The translations under genes were made by a program, and so were the position numbers. Source: Marinomonas sp. IMCC 4694 (GTDB lineage Bacteria; Pseudomonadota; Gammaproteobacteria; Pseudomonadales; Marinomonadaceae). From it: DNA of 64,000 bases. The stretch lies in NCBI RefSeq assembly GCF_008122525.1, contig NZ_VSRV01000001.1, positions 3,038,001 to 3,102,000 on the forward strand, written 5' to 3'. Below are positions 51,824 through 60,824 of this stretch, piece after piece. The number at the start of each line of letters is the position of its first letter. Within the stretch, counting starts at the first letter, position 1. The notes beneath the pieces are model-generated. The model saw nothing but the letters and a program-made list of their open reading frames with translations. It had not been told where the DNA came from and made no database searches.

Positions 51824-51986
51824 ATTATCTTTCAGCCAGTGTTCGAATGCTTCCTTAGAGACCTTCGTCAGCATAGAACAATTCCTTTACAAGAGCTCAC
51901 CTAAAGGGCGAAACTCCATCGATTAAAAAGGTATCTTTATCTTCGCTTACTGCAGTCAGGGGGCAAAAGAACCTTGGTTATTAATG

Positions 51987-52354
51987 TCTTCTCTTACTCT
52001 TAACCGTCTTTTTGCTAAGCCTTGCGCCAGGACATATGAAACAATATTGCAGATTGAAGAAGGGGTAAACGATATAAAAACAGTCGATTCGGCCTGGGGT
52101 TTGAATTGAATTTTATATCAAAGATAGAATTGTTGAGCAACTTAATCCTGCTTACAACTATTACTGCGCTTCTGCTTATCTTAATCGGTAAAGTCATAGA
52201 GTTGGCAGGTTATGCAAAGCGCTTTCAGGTAAACACTCTACGTAAGCGAAGAGTTCTGTCACACTTTTACCTTGGGAAACGAGCCATTATGACCCGTTTC
52301 CAGATACCCAAAAAGAAATGGCAGGCCGGCATCAGGCAACTCGTTCAGCAGCTA
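51987..52354 (+). pseudogene. Relic of an IS4-family transposase C terminus
   Basis: Two frames read consecutive parts of an IS4-type transposase end: TYETILQIEEGVNDIKTVDSAWGL (the Y-x2-R/IEE-like Glu motif) up to a stop near 52108, then, shifted, LLILIGKVIELAGYAKRFQVNTLRKRRVLSHFYLG. It is cut on the right by IS5-like copy 3. A dead, frameshifted fragment. Between 51826 and 51986 I see no gene apart from the cassette scrap. Confidence 0.6.
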
Positions 52355-53540
52355 GGGAACATGCGATTAAGTCGGTAACATGAGATAATCTCGCCGACTT
52401 AAGACAACTACGACGCCTACCGATCATGAACCAGCTTTCCTTCGCCGACACCGAATTTACCAGCAAACGCCGCAAGACTCGCAAAGAACTCTTTCTTGGT
52501 CGAATGGATGAATTGATTCCTTGGCAGCAGCTTGAAGCCCAAATTGAACCCTTCTATCCAAAAGCAGGTAATGGACGTCGCCCATATCCTTTGTCTACCA
52601 TGTTGCGCATTCACTTTATGCAGAACTGGTACAACATGGGAGACCCTGCAATGGAAGACGCTCTTTATGAGATTACCTCTATGCGGCTTTTTGCTGGGTT
52701 ATCCTTAGAAGGTGCGATACCTGATCACACAACTATTATGAATTTCAGGCACTTACTGGAAAAGCATAAGCTTGGACGAAAACTATTTAAAGAAGTCCAG
52801 AAATGGCTATCAGACTCAGGTATTTACTTCAAAGAAGGCACCATCGTTGACGCGACTATTATTGAAGCCGCTAGCTCGACCAAAAATAAAGCCAAATCAC
52901 GTGATCCAGAAATGCACCAAACTAAGAAGGGAAACCAATGGTTCTTCGGATTAAAAGCACATATTGGAGTCGATGCTAAACGTGGCTTGGTGCATAGTTT
53001 CACCACCACTTCTGCCAATGAACATGACCTAAACCAAATCACTGAGCTCATGCATGGCGATGAGACGTTTGTCTCTGCTGACTCGGGCTACCGTGGCGTA
53101 GAAAAACGTGAGGAAACCAATAATAAGACGTTGGACTGGTTGATTGCGGAGATGCCAAGCAAGGTTCGGGAATGGAAAAAGCATCCCCGTATTAACAAAC
53201 TCCCCATTAAGACTGAGTACATAAAGGCCAGTATCAGAGCAAAAGTAGAGCATCCGTTTCGGATACTGAAGTGCCAGTTTGGCTTCCGCAAAGTGGTCTA
53301 TAAAGGTCTATCAAAAAATGACAATAAGCTCGCGGTGCTGTTTGCACTGGGAAACATATTGCGAGTGGATCAGATGATAAGGTCTGCACGGGGTTAATCC
53401 GTCTTGATAACGGCAGTTGGAGCATTTAAGCCTCCAACTAGGGAATAGACACACTAAAAACCGAGGTTTTTAGTAAATTAAAGAGCGAATCAAGTCAGCT
53501 GCGACTTAGTGCTAATAATCTGACTTAATCGCACGTTCCC
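52355..53540 (+). mobile_element. IS5-family element, copy 3
   Basis: 1186 bp, ends GGGAACATGCGATTAAGTC and, inverted, GGGAACGTGCGATTAAGTC. Flanks CTA on the left and CTAA-like on the right suggest a YTAR target but no exact duplication. It differs from copies 1 and 2 by scattered substitutions, so it is an older or separate arrival. Left neighbour is the IS4 relic, right neighbour an OsmC-like scrap: unrelated sequences, which points to rearrangement. Confidence 0.88.
52426..53397 (+). CDS. IS5-family transposase (copy 3)
   Basis: 323 residues, same architecture as the other copies with DDE positions kept (TIVDATIIEA, VSADSGYRG, KVEHPFRILKCQFG). Differences include Met for Ile at EITSMRL, Gln for His at KEVQKW, NNKTLDW for KDKTLEW and NKLPIKTEY for NKIPINTEY. 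Appears intact. Confidence 0.92.
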   Translation: MNQLSFADTEFTSKRRKTRKELFLGRMDELIPWQQLEAQIEPFYPKAGNGRRPYPLSTMLRIHFMQNWYNMGDPAMEDALYEITSMRLFAGLSLEGAIPDHTTIMNFRHLLEKHKLGRKLFKEVQKWLSDSGIYFKEGTIVDATIIEAASSTKNKAKSRDPEMHQTKKGNQWFFGLKAHIGVDAKRGLVHSFTTTSANEHDLNQITELMHGDETFVSADSGYRGVEKREETNNKTLDWLIAEMPSKVREWKKHPRINKLPIKTEYIKASIRAKVEHPFRILKCQFGFRKVVYKGLSKNDNKLAVLFALGNILRVDQMIRSARG

Positions 53541-53636
53541 TAAGGCAACAGCAGCATCGGAAAAAATACTGTGTTGATCAATACGAATCGTTTGGCAGCA
53601 ATGGCCACTCTCACTTTTTTCAAAATGAATAGACAT
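53541..53636 (-). pseudogene. 5' scrap of an OsmC-like gene, cut by IS5-like copy 3
   Basis: From an ATG at 53636 the minus strand reads MSIHFEKSESGHCC to HSIFSDAAVAL, then enters the IS5-like element. The fragment resembles the start of OsmC/Ohr-family peroxiredoxins, which continue with a glycine after this point. Only 32 codons remain. Recognition is tentative. Confidence 0.35.
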
Positions 53637-53794
53637 AGCCGAACATTGCAAAAAACACTCTGCAAAAAAGTATTAGTGATGAGGCGTTAAATATTGGCTG
53701 CACTTTTGGGCTTTCTTTAATATCAAGTACAACTTCTGATAACAATCAGAAGTAGGTAACTATAAAAATAACCACTCCAACTGGGAGAAAGCCT
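53637..53794. promoter_or_regulatory. Leader of the polyol transport operon with a palindrome
   Basis: The perfect palindrome ACTTCTGAT-aaca-ATCAGAAGT lies at 53732-53753, 40 bases before the binding-protein ATG; GGGAGAAAG is the ribosome site. The stretch just before it reads like the end of an AraC-type HTH (SISDEALNIGCTFGL) and may be a gene scrap. The palindrome could be an operator for the AraC regulator of this operon or an RNA hairpin. Confidence 0.45.
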
Positions 53795-55105
53795 ATGAAA
53801 CTTGTTTTAAAATCAACAGTTGCAATTGCTATCGCTGCAGCTTCTATATCTTATTCCTTGGCCGCAACTACTATCACTGTCGCCACCGTAAACAATGGCC
53901 ACATGATCGAAATGCAAAAACTCACACCTGAATTCGAAAAAGCTCACCCTGATATTAAAGTAAAATGGGTGACTTTAGAGGAAGGTGTTCTTCGTCAAAA
54001 CGTTACTCAAGACATTGCCAATGGCAGTGGTCTATACGACATTATGACCATTGGGATGTACGAAGCTCCTATTTGGGGTGAGCGTGGTTGGTTAAAACCA
54101 ATTGATACATCTGGCGCGTATGATGTTGACGATGTATTGCCGGCCATTCGTGATGGTTTGTCTTACAAAGGCACTATGTTTGCTGCACCATTCTATGGTG
54201 AAAGCTCAATGGTCATGTACCGTAAAGACCTTGCTAAAAAAGCCGGTGTGACCATCAGTGACCGCGACAGCTGGGATCACATCCGTGATGCAGCCGCCGC
54301 AATGAACGATCCAGCTAATGGCGTATATGGTATCTGTCTTCGTGGTAAAGCAGGTTGGGGTGATAACATGGCCTTCCTGTCAGCTATGGCAAACTCTTTC
54401 GGTGCACGTTGGTTTGATATGGACTGGAAACCTCAGCTAAATTCTGCCGAATGGAAAAACGCCGTAACCTTCTATGTTGATTTACTCAACAAGTATGGTC
54501 CTCCAGGTGCTAGCTCAAACAGCTTCAATGAAAACCTAGCGTTATTCAACGAAGGCAAATGCGGCATGTGGATTGATGCTACTATCGCAGCGTCTTTTGT
54601 TACCGATCCTAAGCAAAGTAAAGTCGCTGACCAAGTTGGCTTTGCACAATCTCCTTATGCAGTAACCGAGAAAGGCGCTAACTGGTTATGGTCTTGGGCA
54701 TTGGGCATTCCTGCTGCCACTAAGAAAACAGATGCAGCACAAACATTTGTTCGCTGGGCAACCTCAAAAGAGTACATCGAGTTAGTGGCTAAAAATGAAG
54801 GTTGGGCCTCTGTACCAACAGGTACACGTACATCCACTTATGAAAATCCTAACTTCCAAAAAGCCGCAGTCTTTGCTAAAGCCGAGCTAAAAGCCATTAA
54901 CTCTGCTAACCCAAATGACAGCACGCTAAAACCTTCTCCATACGTGGGCATTCAATTCGCGGCCATTCCTGAGTTCCAAGCTATTGGTACAACAACAGGT
55001 CAAATGGTATCAGGCGCCTTGTCTGGCTCAATGTCAGTAGAGGAAGCGTTAAAATTAGCCAATACTGGTGCAGATCGTCAAATGCAACAAGCTGGTTATT
55101 ACTAA
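53795..55105 (+). CDS. Sugar-alcohol ABC transporter, periplasmic binding protein
   Basis: 436 residues. Signal peptide MKLVLKSTVAIAIAAASISYSLA, then a cluster-B/type-1 solute-binding fold with EFEKAHPDIKVKWVTLEEGVLRQNVTQDIANGSG and YDIMTIGMYEAPIWGERGWLKPID. This wording is close to the SmoE/MtlE mannitol-sorbitol binding proteins. It is followed by two permeases, an ATPase and an AraC regulator in the mtlEFGK order. A terminator-like hairpin after it probably limits transcription of the membrane genes. Confidence 0.9.
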   Translation: MKLVLKSTVAIAIAAASISYSLAATTITVATVNNGHMIEMQKLTPEFEKAHPDIKVKWVTLEEGVLRQNVTQDIANGSGLYDIMTIGMYEAPIWGERGWLKPIDTSGAYDVDDVLPAIRDGLSYKGTMFAAPFYGESSMVMYRKDLAKKAGVTISDRDSWDHIRDAAAAMNDPANGVYGICLRGKAGWGDNMAFLSAMANSFGARWFDMDWKPQLNSAEWKNAVTFYVDLLNKYGPPGASSNSFNENLALFNEGKCGMWIDATIAASFVTDPKQSKVADQVGFAQSPYAVTEKGANWLWSWALGIPAATKKTDAAQTFVRWATSKEYIELVAKNEGWASVPTGTRTSTYENPNFQKAAVFAKAELKAINSANPNDSTLKPSPYVGIQFAAIPEFQAIGTTTGQMVSGALSGSMSVEEALKLANTGADRQMQQAGYY

Positions 55106-55148
55106 CGATGAGAACCTCGGCGTGAATTAGTGTTTTCCTAATCTTTTT

Positions 55149-55171
55149 GGGGGGCGTAGCCCCCTTTTTTT
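55149..55171 (+). terminator. Intra-operon terminator/attenuator
   Basis: GGGGGC-GTA-GCCCCC followed by seven T residues, between the binding protein gene and the first permease. Partial read-through would give an excess of binding protein. Confidence 0.85.
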
Positions 55172-55223
55172 AAACATTCTAACTCCCCCATCTAATCTAA
55201 CTTGTAAACGAGAGAATATCTTA

Positions 55224-56084
55224 ATGAAGCGCTCAATCACTCGCTTATTAATGGCGCCATCAGTCATCATGCTTTTGGTTTGGATGATCATTCCGTTGTC
55301 CATGACCATTTATTTTTCCACCATACGTTATAACCTACTGTACCCGGGTCAAAATAACTTCGTTGGATTGATGAATTTCGAATTCTTTATTACCGACCCG
55401 GGCTTTATTCCTGCCGTATCGAACACTCTTATTTTACTCCTGTCCGTACTGACCATCACTGTTGTGCTAGGTGTGATGCTGTCCGCATTGATTGATAAAC
55501 CTTTCTTTGGACAAGGCATTGTTCGTGTTTTGTTGATCTCGCCTTTCTTTATCATGCCAACGGTGAATGCCTTAATTTGGAAGAACATGATGATGAACCC
55601 TGTTTACGGTATTTTCGCGTGGATTTCTCAAACACTGGGCTTCGAACCGATTGATTGGCTCTCTGATCACCCACTGGTATCCATTATTATGATGGTCAGT
55701 TGGCAATGGCTACCCTTTGCCATTTTGGTGTTTGTGACCGCACTACAATCTCAAGACACGGAACAAAAAGAAGCTGCTCAAATGGACGGCGCAACGGGCT
55801 TGCACATTTTCCGTTACTTAACCATTCCCCATCTGGCTCGTCCTATTGCGGTAGTAGTGATGATCGAAACCATCTTCCTATTGGCGGTGTTTGCTGAAAT
55901 TTTTGTCTCCACAGGTGGTGGTCCAGGTTACGACAGTACCAACTTGGCGTATCTGATTTACAACCAAGCCCTTCTTCAATATGACGTTGGTGTGGCTTCG
56001 GCTGGTGGTTTGTTTGCCGTATTGCTTGCCAATATTGTGGCCTTTTTCTTAATTCGTGCCGTTGGCAAAAACCTAACGGTGTGA
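55224..56084 (+). CDS. Polyol ABC transporter permease (MtlF/SmoF-like)
   Basis: 286 residues, six membrane helices, MalF-type. The coupling EAA loop is EQKEAAQMDGATGLHIFRYLTIPHLARP. N-terminal LLMAPSVIMLLVWMIIPLSMTIYFS is typical. It pairs with the permease downstream, eleven bases away. Confidence 0.92.
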   Translation: MKRSITRLLMAPSVIMLLVWMIIPLSMTIYFSTIRYNLLYPGQNNFVGLMNFEFFITDPGFIPAVSNTLILLLSVLTITVVLGVMLSALIDKPFFGQGIVRVLLISPFFIMPTVNALIWKNMMMNPVYGIFAWISQTLGFEPIDWLSDHPLVSIIMMVSWQWLPFAILVFVTALQSQDTEQKEAAQMDGATGLHIFRYLTIPHLARPIAVVVMIETIFLLAVFAEIFVSTGGGPGYDSTNLAYLIYNQALLQYDVGVASAGGLFAVLLANIVAFFLIRAVGKNLTV

Positions 56085-56094
56085 GGTAAATACG

Positions 56095-56925
56095 ATGACT
56101 CTTAATCAACAACGCAAATTCAAAACCTTTCTCACAGGTCTGTTCGCATGGACGGTAGCATTGGTGCTATTTTTCCCGATTTTTTGGATGTTTATCACAT
56201 CATTCAAAACAGAGTTACAGGCGATTTCAGTGCCACCGTCACTGTTTTTTGAGCCAACACTGGATAACTTTAGAATCGTTCAGGAGCGTAGCGACTACAT
56301 TCACCATGCTTGGAACTCTGTCGTAACGTCATTTGGTTCCACCATTATCGCGTTAATCATTGCCATTCCTGCAGCTTTTTCAATGGCGTTCTTCCCTGGC
56401 AAAAAAACCAAGGACATTTTGCTTTGGATGCTCTCTACTAAAATGCTGCCTGCCGTAGGCGTATTAATGCCCATTTATATTTTATGTCGAAATTATGGAC
56501 TGTTGGACACAAAAACAGCCTTGGTCATCATTTTCACCCTGATGAATCTACCTATTATTGTTTGGATGCTGTTTTCCTACTTCAAAGATTTACCAAAAGA
56601 GATCCTAGAAGCCGCCAGAATGGATGGTGCCACCCCATGGGATGAAGTGGTGAAAGTCGTGCTACCGCTTTCTGTCGGTGCCATTTCATCAACCGCTCTG
56701 CTGTCTATCGTGCTGTGCTGGAACGAAGCTTTTTGGTCTCTCAGCTTAACAGCATCAGATGCGGCACCATTAACCGCGATGATTGCCTCGTATTCTAGCC
56801 CTGAGGGGTTGTTCTGGGCGAAGTTGTCTGCTGCCTCCACGCTTGCTTGCGCACCGATCGTCATCTTCGGTTGGTTCTGTCAAAAACAATTGGTCCAAGG
56901 CCTTACATTCGGCGCCGTAAAATAA
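56095..56925 (+). CDS. Polyol ABC transporter permease (MtlG/SmoG-like)
   Basis: 276 residues, six membrane helices, MalG-type with EAA loop KEILEAARMDGATPWDEVVKVVLPLSVGA. The first extracytoplasmic part has the SFKTELQAISVPP pattern of the family. The ATPase gene follows 18 bases later. Confidence 0.92.
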   Translation: MTLNQQRKFKTFLTGLFAWTVALVLFFPIFWMFITSFKTELQAISVPPSLFFEPTLDNFRIVQERSDYIHHAWNSVVTSFGSTIIALIIAIPAAFSMAFFPGKKTKDILLWMLSTKMLPAVGVLMPIYILCRNYGLLDTKTALVIIFTLMNLPIIVWMLFSYFKDLPKEILEAARMDGATPWDEVVKVVLPLSVGAISSTALLSIVLCWNEAFWSLSLTASDAAPLTAMIASYSSPEGLFWAKLSAASTLACAPIVIFGWFCQKQLVQGLTFGAVK

Positions 56926-56943
56926 TTATTAGGAAGCTTTTTT

Positions 56944-58032
56944 ATGACTTACTTAGCGATCACTGATTTACAAAAACATTATGACAACTACCATGCACTC
57001 CGTGGCATCAACCTTTCTATTAGCGAAGGGGAATTTGTGGTATTCGTTGGGCCGTCTGGCTGTGGCAAATCCACATTGTTACGCACCATTGCAGGCCTCG
57101 AATCGAGCACGGGCGGAAGTATCCAACTAGACGGCAGAGACATTACCGAAGTCGCTTCGTCAAAGCGCGATCTTGCTATGGTATTCCAGTCCTACGCTCT
57201 TTATCCGCACATGACGGTGGCTGACAACCTGTCGTTTGCCCTTCGTCTTGCCAAAGTATCGGATGCGGAGATCAAAGAGAAAGTGCGCTCTGTTTCAGCC
57301 TCCTTACAACTTGATGCACTCTTAGAACGTAAACCTAAAGAACTCTCTGGTGGTCAACGTCAACGTGTTGCCATTGGTCGCGCCATTGTACGTCAACCAA
57401 AAGTCTTTCTATTTGATGAACCATTATCCAACCTAGACGCTGCGCTTCGTGTGCAAATGCGTCTGGAATTGGCTCGCCTTCATAAGAAGCTTGGCACCAC
57501 CATGATTTATGTTACCCACGATCAGGTCGAGGCCATGACTTTGGCTGATCGAGTCGTCATACTCAACGCGGGACGAATCGAACAAGTCGGGACGCCGCTT
57601 GAACTTTATCGCCAACCAAACAGTCGTTTTGTTGCCGAGTTTATTGGTACACCGAAAATGAACCTTTTAGCATTAGATAACATTACCCGAAGTGGTGATA
57701 ACCTCCTGCTATCGCTATTAGGAGCCACTATTGAATTTCCTGCGGCTCGTACTCATGGCCCTCTTCCTAACAATGCTACAGCGGGAATTCGCCCTGAACA
57801 TATGCACATAGTAGAAAGCAATGGCGACTTTACTGGTAAAATAGAATTGGTTGAACATCTTGGCTCAGAAGCCTATGCCCATATCAATCTTGATAACAAG
57901 CAAACCATCATTGTGAAGGCATCTGCACGCTCTAAAATCTTGGATGGAGAAGTCGTACAAATTGCGTTAGATCGTGAAGAAATCATCCTTTTCAATGAAA
58001 ATGATCAGGTTTTTTCTCATATAGATAATTAA
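56944..58032 (+). CDS. ABC transporter ATPase, MalK/SmoK-like
   Basis: 362 residues. Walker A FVGPSGCGKSTLLR, Q-loop VFQSYALYPHMTV, signature LSGGQRQRVAIGRA, Walker B VFLFDEPLSNLD and the H-loop VTHDQVEAM are intact; the C-terminal TOBE/OB region has AGIRPEHMHIVES. It would power the polyol importer. A terminator follows at 58044. Confidence 0.94.
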   Translation: MTYLAITDLQKHYDNYHALRGINLSISEGEFVVFVGPSGCGKSTLLRTIAGLESSTGGSIQLDGRDITEVASSKRDLAMVFQSYALYPHMTVADNLSFALRLAKVSDAEIKEKVRSVSASLQLDALLERKPKELSGGQRQRVAIGRAIVRQPKVFLFDEPLSNLDAALRVQMRLELARLHKKLGTTMIYVTHDQVEAMTLADRVVILNAGRIEQVGTPLELYRQPNSRFVAEFIGTPKMNLLALDNITRSGDNLLLSLLGATIEFPAARTHGPLPNNATAGIRPEHMHIVESNGDFTGKIELVEHLGSEAYAHINLDNKQTIIVKASARSKILDGEVVQIALDREEIILFNENDQVFSHIDN

Positions 58033-58043
58033 GATAGACCTAT

Positions 58044-58080
58044 AGAAGAAGTGCATTTAGTATGTACTTCTTCTATTTTT
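58044..58080 (+). terminator. Terminator after the ABC ATPase
   Basis: Stem AGAAGAAGT/ACTTCTTCT with a 13-base loop, then ATTTTT. The AraC gene beyond it may be read from this or its own promoter. Confidence 0.82.
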
Positions 58081-58112
58081 AGGATACGTAAATAATTTGA
58101 GGTTTTTTAAAA

Positions 58113-59009
58113 GTGGGAAGCTATGCACCTAAAATAGATTTAGAACTGGTTAACTCTTCTGAAAACGGCTCATTTCGCTGGTTTCATCACGATTTTCCCC
58201 ACCCCCTCGCTCATTGGCACTTTCATCCCGAATTTGAAATTCATCTGCTAACAAAAGGTCATGGTCGTGCCTATGTTGGTGACTATATAGGCCCTTTCAA
58301 AGAAGGAACCTTGATGATGGTAGGGCCTAATTTACCTCATAATTGGGTAAGTGATCTTGACGCTGGCGAGCATCAGTTCGGACGAGACTGTTTAATTCAG
58401 TTCTCTACGCCTCTCATTGATAAAGCAGAAAACTTATTCCAAGAAATAAGCTCCATAAAACCACTTTTACATCAATCCAGACAAGGGCTTGAATTCTTTG
58501 GAGAAACAGCAAAACTTGGGGGTGAGCTACTCATTTCAATGCAGAATACTCACGGTGTAACCCGCCTCATTCGCTTTCTTGAGCTTTTAGAACTATTAAG
58601 TAACTCAGATGAAAAACAAGAACTTGCCTCTATTGAGTTCATATCAGGTGTTCGTTTAGACGATGTGGCACGCATTAACGCTGTTATACAATATTTGTAC
58701 ACTCATTACCCAGACCCAATCCGATTAGGCGACCTAGCAAATAAGCATCATATGTGTGAATCGTCTTTTTCTCGTTTTTTTAAGAAAAATACTGGCCGAA
58801 ATTTTGTTCAATATTTAAGTTGGTTGCGTATCAATCAAGCCGGGATATTGCTTATAAATGGAGCGTCATCCATTTCTCAGGTGTGTTACGAGGTCGGCTT
58901 TAATAATTTAGCGAATTTCAATCGATCATTTTTAAAACAAAAGAAAATGACCCCGACTGAGTTTAGAGAAAAATACGGTGAAGAGGTAAAAAGACAGATA
59001 TCTAAATAA
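58113..59009 (+). CDS. AraC-family regulator of the polyol operon (MtlR-like)
   Basis: 298 residues from a GTG start. Cupin sensing domain with WHFHPEFEIHLLTKGHGRAYVGDYIGPFKEGTLMMVGPNLPHNW, then two HTH motifs (RLGDLANKHHMCESSFSRFFKKNTGRNF; SISQVCYEVGFNNLANFNRSFLKQKKMTPTEFR). It matches MtlR of pseudomonads, the activator of mannitol and arabitol transport and use. The likely operator is the palindrome before the binding-protein gene. Confidence 0.9.
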   Translation: MGSYAPKIDLELVNSSENGSFRWFHHDFPHPLAHWHFHPEFEIHLLTKGHGRAYVGDYIGPFKEGTLMMVGPNLPHNWVSDLDAGEHQFGRDCLIQFSTPLIDKAENLFQEISSIKPLLHQSRQGLEFFGETAKLGGELLISMQNTHGVTRLIRFLELLELLSNSDEKQELASIEFISGVRLDDVARINAVIQYLYTHYPDPIRLGDLANKHHMCESSFSRFFKKNTGRNFVQYLSWLRINQAGILLINGASSISQVCYEVGFNNLANFNRSFLKQKKMTPTEFREKYGEEVKRQISK

Positions 59010-59025
59010 AGAATAATAAGCTCGG

Positions 59026-59062
59026 TTAAAAAAAGCGTCTTTGTCACCAATAACGCTTTTTA
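59026..59062 (+). terminator. Terminator after the AraC gene
   Basis: AAAAAAGCGT pairs with ACGCTTTTT across a 17-base loop; the second arm ends in T residues. Confidence 0.65.
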
Positions 59063-59080
59063 TAAATCCGCAGTGTCTAA

Positions 59081-59342
59081 GGAAGGTGCGAACAAGTCCT
59101 CTTGCCTCAGCATGTGGATAAAAGCCTGTTATTCGATGCGAGTACCAAATGTGAATAGTGGCTCTCTTGTCGAGGTGCTTAACAAAGAATACTGGTATTT
59201 AGACCATGCCCTGCGGTTCTTTCAGAAAAAACGCCACATGTCGTTGCGGCTCTTTGAAAGGTATCTACATTCCCTCAGAGTCGCGCCTTATTTGACGATT
59301 TCTCTGAAAGACTGAGGCTTAGTAGACTTATTCGTACCTTCC
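59081..59342. mobile_element. MITE-like element with terminal inverted repeats and 4-bp target duplication
   Basis: 262 bp with ends GGAAGGTGCGAACAAGT and, inverted, GGAAGGTACGAATAAGT (15 of 17 identical), extended by a shared CCTCAG further in. CTAA lies outside both ends (59077-59080 and 59343-59346). The interior has an 80-residue frame (59073-59315) that looks like a transposase scrap but is not recognisable. A non-autonomous derivative of an IS with GGAAGGTGCGAA ends. Confidence 0.82.
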
Positions 59343-59348
59343 CTAAAT

Positions 59349-60077
59349 CTAGAGATCAAAGTTGGTTGGCATAACAACAACGTCACGAATGGTCATCCCT
59401 CTCGGACGAGTCAGCATAAAAATTAAAATTTGAGCAATTTCTTCAGCTTCAACAAGGCTACCGCTTGCCTTTGCCTCTTCTAATTTTTCTTTTGGCCAGT
59501 CAGAAAGCAACGAGGTAACAACAGGGCCTGGTGAAATGGAACCAACACGTAAACCATCTTTAAATACTTGACGGCGGGTAGTCTGAACAAAACAATTAAT
59601 TGCCCATTTTGAAGACGCGTATACTGGCTCCCACGGTGTGGGAAAGTGAGCCGCCAGAGAGCTGGTGACCAATATATCACCCGTTTTACGTTTCGCCATA
59701 TGGGGAATAACATCTCTCACATTTTTCATCACTACGTTTACATTTAACTGCATCATTCGATCTATGGCATCAGGATCGTTGTCTATTAAATCCCCCCCTA
59801 CGTACAACCCAGCATTGGCGTGAAAAATATCAATCACATTTGTTTTTTCTAAAATGGTTGGAATTAATTGCTTACACTGAACCGTATCAAGCAAATCAAC
59901 GACAAGAGTCGTTACACTATCACCATGCTTTTCTTTTAATCGATTCAGAGCTTTTTCATCGCGGTCAACCAGTACTACATGAGCACCTTCTGCAATCATT
60001 GCTTCAGCACTGGCTAATCCAATACCTGATGCAGAGCCTGTAACAACGGCGACTTTATTGATCAATGCATTATTCAT
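59349..60077 (-). CDS. Short-chain dehydrogenase resembling ribitol 2-dehydrogenase
   Basis: 242 residues. Rossmann motif TGSASGIG, HANAG strand (FHANAGLYVGGDL), catalytic Ser in VTSSLAAH and YASSK for Tyr/Lys; PGPVVTSLLSDWPKEKLEEA and TIRDVVVMP are shared with ribitol 2-dehydrogenases of enteric bacteria. It would oxidise a polyol to a ketose with NAD+. Convergent with the polyol transporter operon and the only dehydrogenase near it; no kinase for the ketose is in the window. Confidence 0.82.
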   Translation of the reverse strand: MNNALINKVAVVTGSASGIGLASAEAMIAEGAHVVLVDRDEKALNRLKEKHGDSVTTLVVDLLDTVQCKQLIPTILEKTNVIDIFHANAGLYVGGDLIDNDPDAIDRMMQLNVNVVMKNVRDVIPHMAKRKTGDILVTSSLAAHFPTPWEPVYASSKWAINCFVQTTRRQVFKDGLRVGSISPGPVVTSLLSDWPKEKLEEAKASGSLVEAEEIAQILIFMLTRPRGMTIRDVVVMPTNFDL

Positions 60078-60533
60078 CTTTTAGATCTCTTATCATTGTT
60101 GTTTGTGAGACATGAACATAACGTTCGTACAAGTCGTACATTATTAGCTCTGCCGAAGGTGATGGCTTGTAGGATTTTGAAAATGCATGATAGTTATTTG
60201 TATAAATCTCATTTTCTACCCCTTAATTATTGAATTATTAAAGCTTTCTCAGTTTCAGGGGCACAGACTTTGATAAAATTATGGAAGATGACACCAACAC
60301 AGGTATTGCATGACCTGAAATCTCTCCCCAAAAAAATGCATTTTTTGAGAAGCAACCGGCTGTTTAACAAAAAACTCAGTGAAGTCCGAAATATTTAAAG
60401 AATCAGGCAAGAAAAACAGAGGAATGTGATAACCGCTTTCTTTAAAAAGAAGCAAAGATATCAAGGTAGAAGGTGGATTAGGCAACACCATTTAAACCAC
60501 GACCACGACATCAAACAAAAGGACTCACCTATC
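60078..60533. other. Intergenic region without recognised gene
   Basis: 456 AT-rich bases between the dehydrogenase gene and the P460-like gene. Repeats of CGTTCGTACAAGTCGTAC occur near 60123. I see no gene, though GAACATAACG at about 60114 resembles an attC arm. Confidence 0.4.
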
Positions 60534-60824
60534 ATGAAGTCTAAATTTTTACCCATTGGGGTCACGATAATCTTAGGCCTGCCAGCCCTTGTCGGCAGCT
60601 ACTTTATGTTGCGTCCAGCAGTTTCTTTTGCCGAGGAAAATGCAGTGACATTTCCACCACTTGATCAGCTTGAGCATTATACAACGGTTAAACGCGGTAT
60701 TACTCGAGAGCACATGCTGACCAATCCGGCAGCGTTAGCTGCAATAAAAGCTGGACAACCTGTTCCTGTAGGAACACATGTTGTTCTTGTCGATTATCAA
60801 GATGATGTTCTAACTCGCTACCTA
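60534..60824 (+). pseudogene. Cytochrome-P460-like exported protein, truncated by IS5-like copy 2
   Basis: From the ATG at 60534, a signal peptide (PIGVTIILGLPALVGSYFML) precedes about 70 residues including YTTVKRGITREHMLTNPAALAAIKAGQPVPVGTHVVLVDYQDD, the pattern at the start of the P460-type periplasmic haem proteins. The frame is cut at RYL by the IS end; a few bases beyond the element (EYQKETANNKF in frame) may be its original end, but the middle with the CxxCH is missing. Confidence 0.5.
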
